Shown piece by piece: positions 6,903-7,938 of a stretch of 7,938 nt of DNA. Under the pieces are notes generated by a model that did not search any database, had not been told where the DNA came from, and saw only the letters and a program-made list of their open reading frames with translations. The translations under genes were made by a program, and so were the position numbers. The DNA comes from CADAWZ01 sp045114665. Its GTDB lineage: Bacteria > Vulcanimicrobiota > CADAWZ01. How positions within the stretch are numbered: position 1 is the stretch's first letter; the number at the start of each line of letters is the position of its first letter. The stretch spans positions 1 to 7,938 of the forward strand of contig JBGUKW010000114.1 in NCBI GenBank assembly GCA_045114665.1, written 5' to 3'.

Positions 6903-6941
6903 AAAAGAAGACTTGTTACATTAGCAAGTCTTCTTTTTTTT
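6901..6941. terminator. Bidirectional rho-independent terminator between convergent genes
   Basis: GAAGACTTG (6907-6915) pairs perfectly with CAAGTCTTC (6925-6933), extended by six A-T pairs on the outside, with a 9-nt loop. The T-run at 6934-6941 serves the plus-strand J-domain gene. The A-run at 6901-6906 becomes the U-run for the minus-strand secreted-protein gene, whose stop is at 6960. Confidence 0.92.
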
Positions 6942-6959
6942 CTATTTACAATATTAAGA

Positions 6960-7577
6960 TTACTGATTTACTTTATCCAACTTGATTGTAAAATCAAAAG
7001 TACCTTTCCAAGAACCAGCTGTTAAATCCTGAGCGGAAATTTCTCCGGTAGTTGTACCAGTACCTTCATAAGTATCTAATTTAATTTCGCTTTGAGTCCA
7101 TGTTGTTTTAGCTGCATTTACAGCACTTCCGGTTGCGATAGTTGCTGTTACATCATCTTTCTTAGCTACAGATGCATTCTGTTCTGACATTTGAAATGTT
7201 TCAGGTGCCGTTACACTAATTTTTTGAGAACCGGCAATATCCCCTTTTACTTTTGTCTGATAATTACCCTTTTTTGTTTGGCCATCCAAGGTAATAATTT
7301 TGGGGATTACAACACTAAATGTTGATGTTCTTGTTGCATATACTTCCACTTCTGACGTATTTTCATAAGTAGTGTCCTGAATATTATCAATTGAAGTTTC
7401 GGTATAAGTTTTGCCCTGTGTTCTATCTTCACCAGTTGTAATCTGTGAATTATCGACATCACTATATGTACTGGATGTTGAGTTGATTAAAGTATCACTT
7501 TCAGCAAATGCTGCGACTGGACTTGTTGCAATTAGCATAGCAGCTAAAGCCCCACATAAATATTTCTTATTTTTCAT
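6960..7577 (-). CDS. Small secreted beta-rich protein, function unknown
   Basis: The protein has 205 residues and starts MKNKKYLCGALAAMLIATS, a clear Sec signal peptide with a likely cut after AFA (residue 25). A Ser/Thr/Asp-rich linker follows (about 27-85). A domain of about 115 residues then contains STFSVVIPKIITLDGQT, VKGDIAGSQKISVTAP, KDDVTATI and LTAGSWKGTFDFTIKL. I recognise this pattern in exported proteins of gut Clostridia, often near mobile elements. It is probably a beta-sandwich that folds outside the cell, but no activity can be assigned. No sortase motif or C-terminal membrane helix is present, so it is released or bound non-covalently. The same frame is open to an ATG at 7664, but that would put 29 polar residues before the signal peptide. 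AAAGGA about 10 nt before 7577 supports the shorter form. Its transcript probably begins near 7800 and carries a structured leader. Confidence 0.88.
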   Translation of the reverse strand: MKNKKYLCGALAAMLIATSPVAAFAESDTLINSTSSTYSDVDNSQITTGEDRTQGKTYTETSIDNIQDTTYENTSEVEVYATRTSTFSVVIPKIITLDGQTKKGNYQTKVKGDIAGSQKISVTAPETFQMSEQNASVAKKDDVTATIATGSAVNAAKTTWTQSEIKLDTYEGTGTTTGEISAQDLTAGSWKGTFDFTIKLDKVNQ

Positions 7578-7599
7578 TTTTAAAAACGTCCTTTCTATT

Positions 7600-7800
7600 T
7601 TTTTTAGTGAATTGTATGTATACAAGCGTAAAAATTCAAAGAATTCTTGGCTCGCATCTTCCAACTAGTTTTTAGTTTCCTTTTCCTCGATGCGCCCACG
7701 CATAAATGCGTGGGTATTTAGACTACATACGAGGTTAACCTAGACCTGTTCTTTCCAAAAAGGAAAGGTCAGTATCTGGGTTTGAAGAGAAAAAATATAT
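7600..7800 (-). ncRNA. Structured 5' leader or small RNA upstream of the secreted-protein gene
   Basis: There is no coding potential here, but several stems stand next to each other. 7695-7714 is a perfect 8-bp hairpin (CCCACGCA/TGCGTGGG). 7743-7770 has GACC/GGTC outside and TTTCC/GGAAA inside, with a 5-nt bulge. 7663-7677 is a 5-bp hairpin. 7732-7741 (AGGTTAACCT) and 7639-7648 (AAGAATTCTT) are palindromes. Two long-range helices are also possible: 7653-7658 with 7689-7694 (CGCATC/GATGCG), and 7685-7689 with 7730-7734 (CCTCG/CGAGG). They cross, so they would form a pseudoknot or be alternatives. The shared promoter motif at 7809-7823 would start transcription just upstream, giving a leader of about 220 nt before the ATG at 7577. 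I do not recognise a known riboswitch class. Confidence 0.45.
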
Positions 7801-7808
7801 TCTCTATT

Positions 7809-7823
7809 TTTAATATGAGTTTT
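7809..7823 (-). promoter_or_regulatory. Shared promoter-like motif, copy 4 (upstream of the structured leader)
   Basis: The exact 15-bp AAAACTCATATTAAA is on the minus strand. It is about 230 nt before the ATG of the secreted protein, far more than at the other three copies. A short AT-rich hairpin (GAGAA/TTCTC, around 7787-7804) follows directly. No TTGACA-like hexamer lies at the proper upstream distance. Confidence 0.65.
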
Positions 7824-7851
7824 GGTCTACCTTATTTTTTCATTTTGTATT

Positions 7852-7938
7852 GTGAACACTCACACCACTAAAGTGGCGTGCTTCCAATTCTTTAGAAATC
7901 GGATTACTTATCTACCATACAGTTCTTAACTCAGATAT
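7852..7938 (-). mobile_element. Possible IS200/IS605-type element end (omega-RNA-like 3' part), partial
   Basis: On the minus strand two hairpins follow each other. The first, CCGATT/AATTGG (7897-7902 with 7884-7889), precedes CACGCCAC/GTGGTGTG (7873-7880 with 7861-7868), and the block ends in GAGTGTTCAC. Each stem has one G-U wobble when read as minus-strand RNA but an A-C mismatch on the plus strand, so the folded molecule is the minus transcript. Subterminal hairpins ending in a short TTCAC-like sequence resemble the right ends of IS200/IS605 elements, where TnpB-associated guide RNA ends. A minus frame at 7938-7912 ends ISELRTVW-stop and could be the tail of an ORF entering from outside. 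The element body is not in the window, so this remains tentative. Confidence 0.35.

Larger units (their letters stand above)
7578..7938. other. Gene-free 361-bp region (leader, promoter motif, hairpin pair)
   Basis: No credible coding sequence is visible on either strand. From left to right the region holds the ribosome binding site of the secreted-protein gene, the structured leader, promoter-motif copy 4, an AT-rich stretch (7824-7851) and the hairpin pair at the right edge. Confidence 0.7.

Noticed and set aside
7578..7664. N-terminal extension of the secreted protein starting at 7664
   Set aside because: It would place 29 polar residues before a normal Sec signal peptide, and the ribosome binding site fits the ATG at 7577. 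The extension also lies in the structured leader.
7695..7714. Perfect hairpin CCCACGCA/TGCGTGGG as a rho-independent terminator
   Set aside because: No T-run follows on either strand, and it sits inside the leader of a gene that must be transcribed. It is kept as part of the structured RNA instead.
1345..7823. The four 15-bp repeats as a CRISPR array or mobile-element terminal repeats
   Set aside because: They are 1.9-2.7 kb apart with genes between them, all in one orientation and tied to gene starts, which fits promoters and not arrays or transposon ends.

Overview
The window is AT-rich DNA with strong Shine-Dalgarno sites and Gram-positive style signal peptides and terminators. Together with the protein families present, this points to a gut-type Bacillota (Clostridia, probably Lachnospiraceae-like) host or one of its mobile elements. 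No tRNA, rRNA, housekeeping, virion-structural, conjugation or integrase gene is visible. An intein-bearing stand-alone SNF2 helicase, several exported or membrane proteins of unknown role, and a repeated promoter-like motif suggest a large plasmid, integrative element or phage. That assignment is inference.

Layout, left to right. Positions 1-490 (minus) hold the N-terminal part of an exported protein that runs off the left edge. Positions 536-1300 (minus) encode a DUF6273-type protein with a WWLRSP signature, probably cotranscribed with the first gene. Positions 1424-3181 (minus) encode a membrane-anchored transglutaminase-like protein with a C-terminal Ig-like domain; its middle region is paralogous to the truncated gene at 1-490. 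Positions 3330-5900 (minus) encode a SNF2-family helicase split by a 264-residue intein placed exactly inside the Walker A motif (GLGK/T). After a divergent, A/T-tract-rich intergenic region, 6090-6902 (plus) encodes a membrane-anchored protein with a Gln/Asn/Tyr-rich middle and a C-terminal J domain with HPD. Positions 6960-7577 (minus) encode a small secreted beta-rich protein. Positions 7578-7938 contain no gene. They hold a 5' leader of about 220 nt with several stem-loops, a copy of the promoter motif, and at the right edge a pair of hairpins that may be the end of an IS200/IS605-type element.

The most striking signal is a 15-bp sequence, AAAACTCATATTAAA on the minus strand, present four times without mismatch. 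It lies upstream of the DUF6273 gene, the transglutaminase-like gene, the helicase and the secreted-protein leader. No consistent -35 box accompanies it. It therefore looks like a dedicated promoter or operator tying these four minus-strand units into one regulon. A looser version (CATATTATA) lies upstream of the divergent J-domain gene.

The second strong signal is the intein. All splicing residues are present, but the homing-endonuclease region has shrunk and one catalytic Asp position is Ser. It should therefore splice but probably no longer home, and the helicase ATPase should be inactive until splicing occurs.
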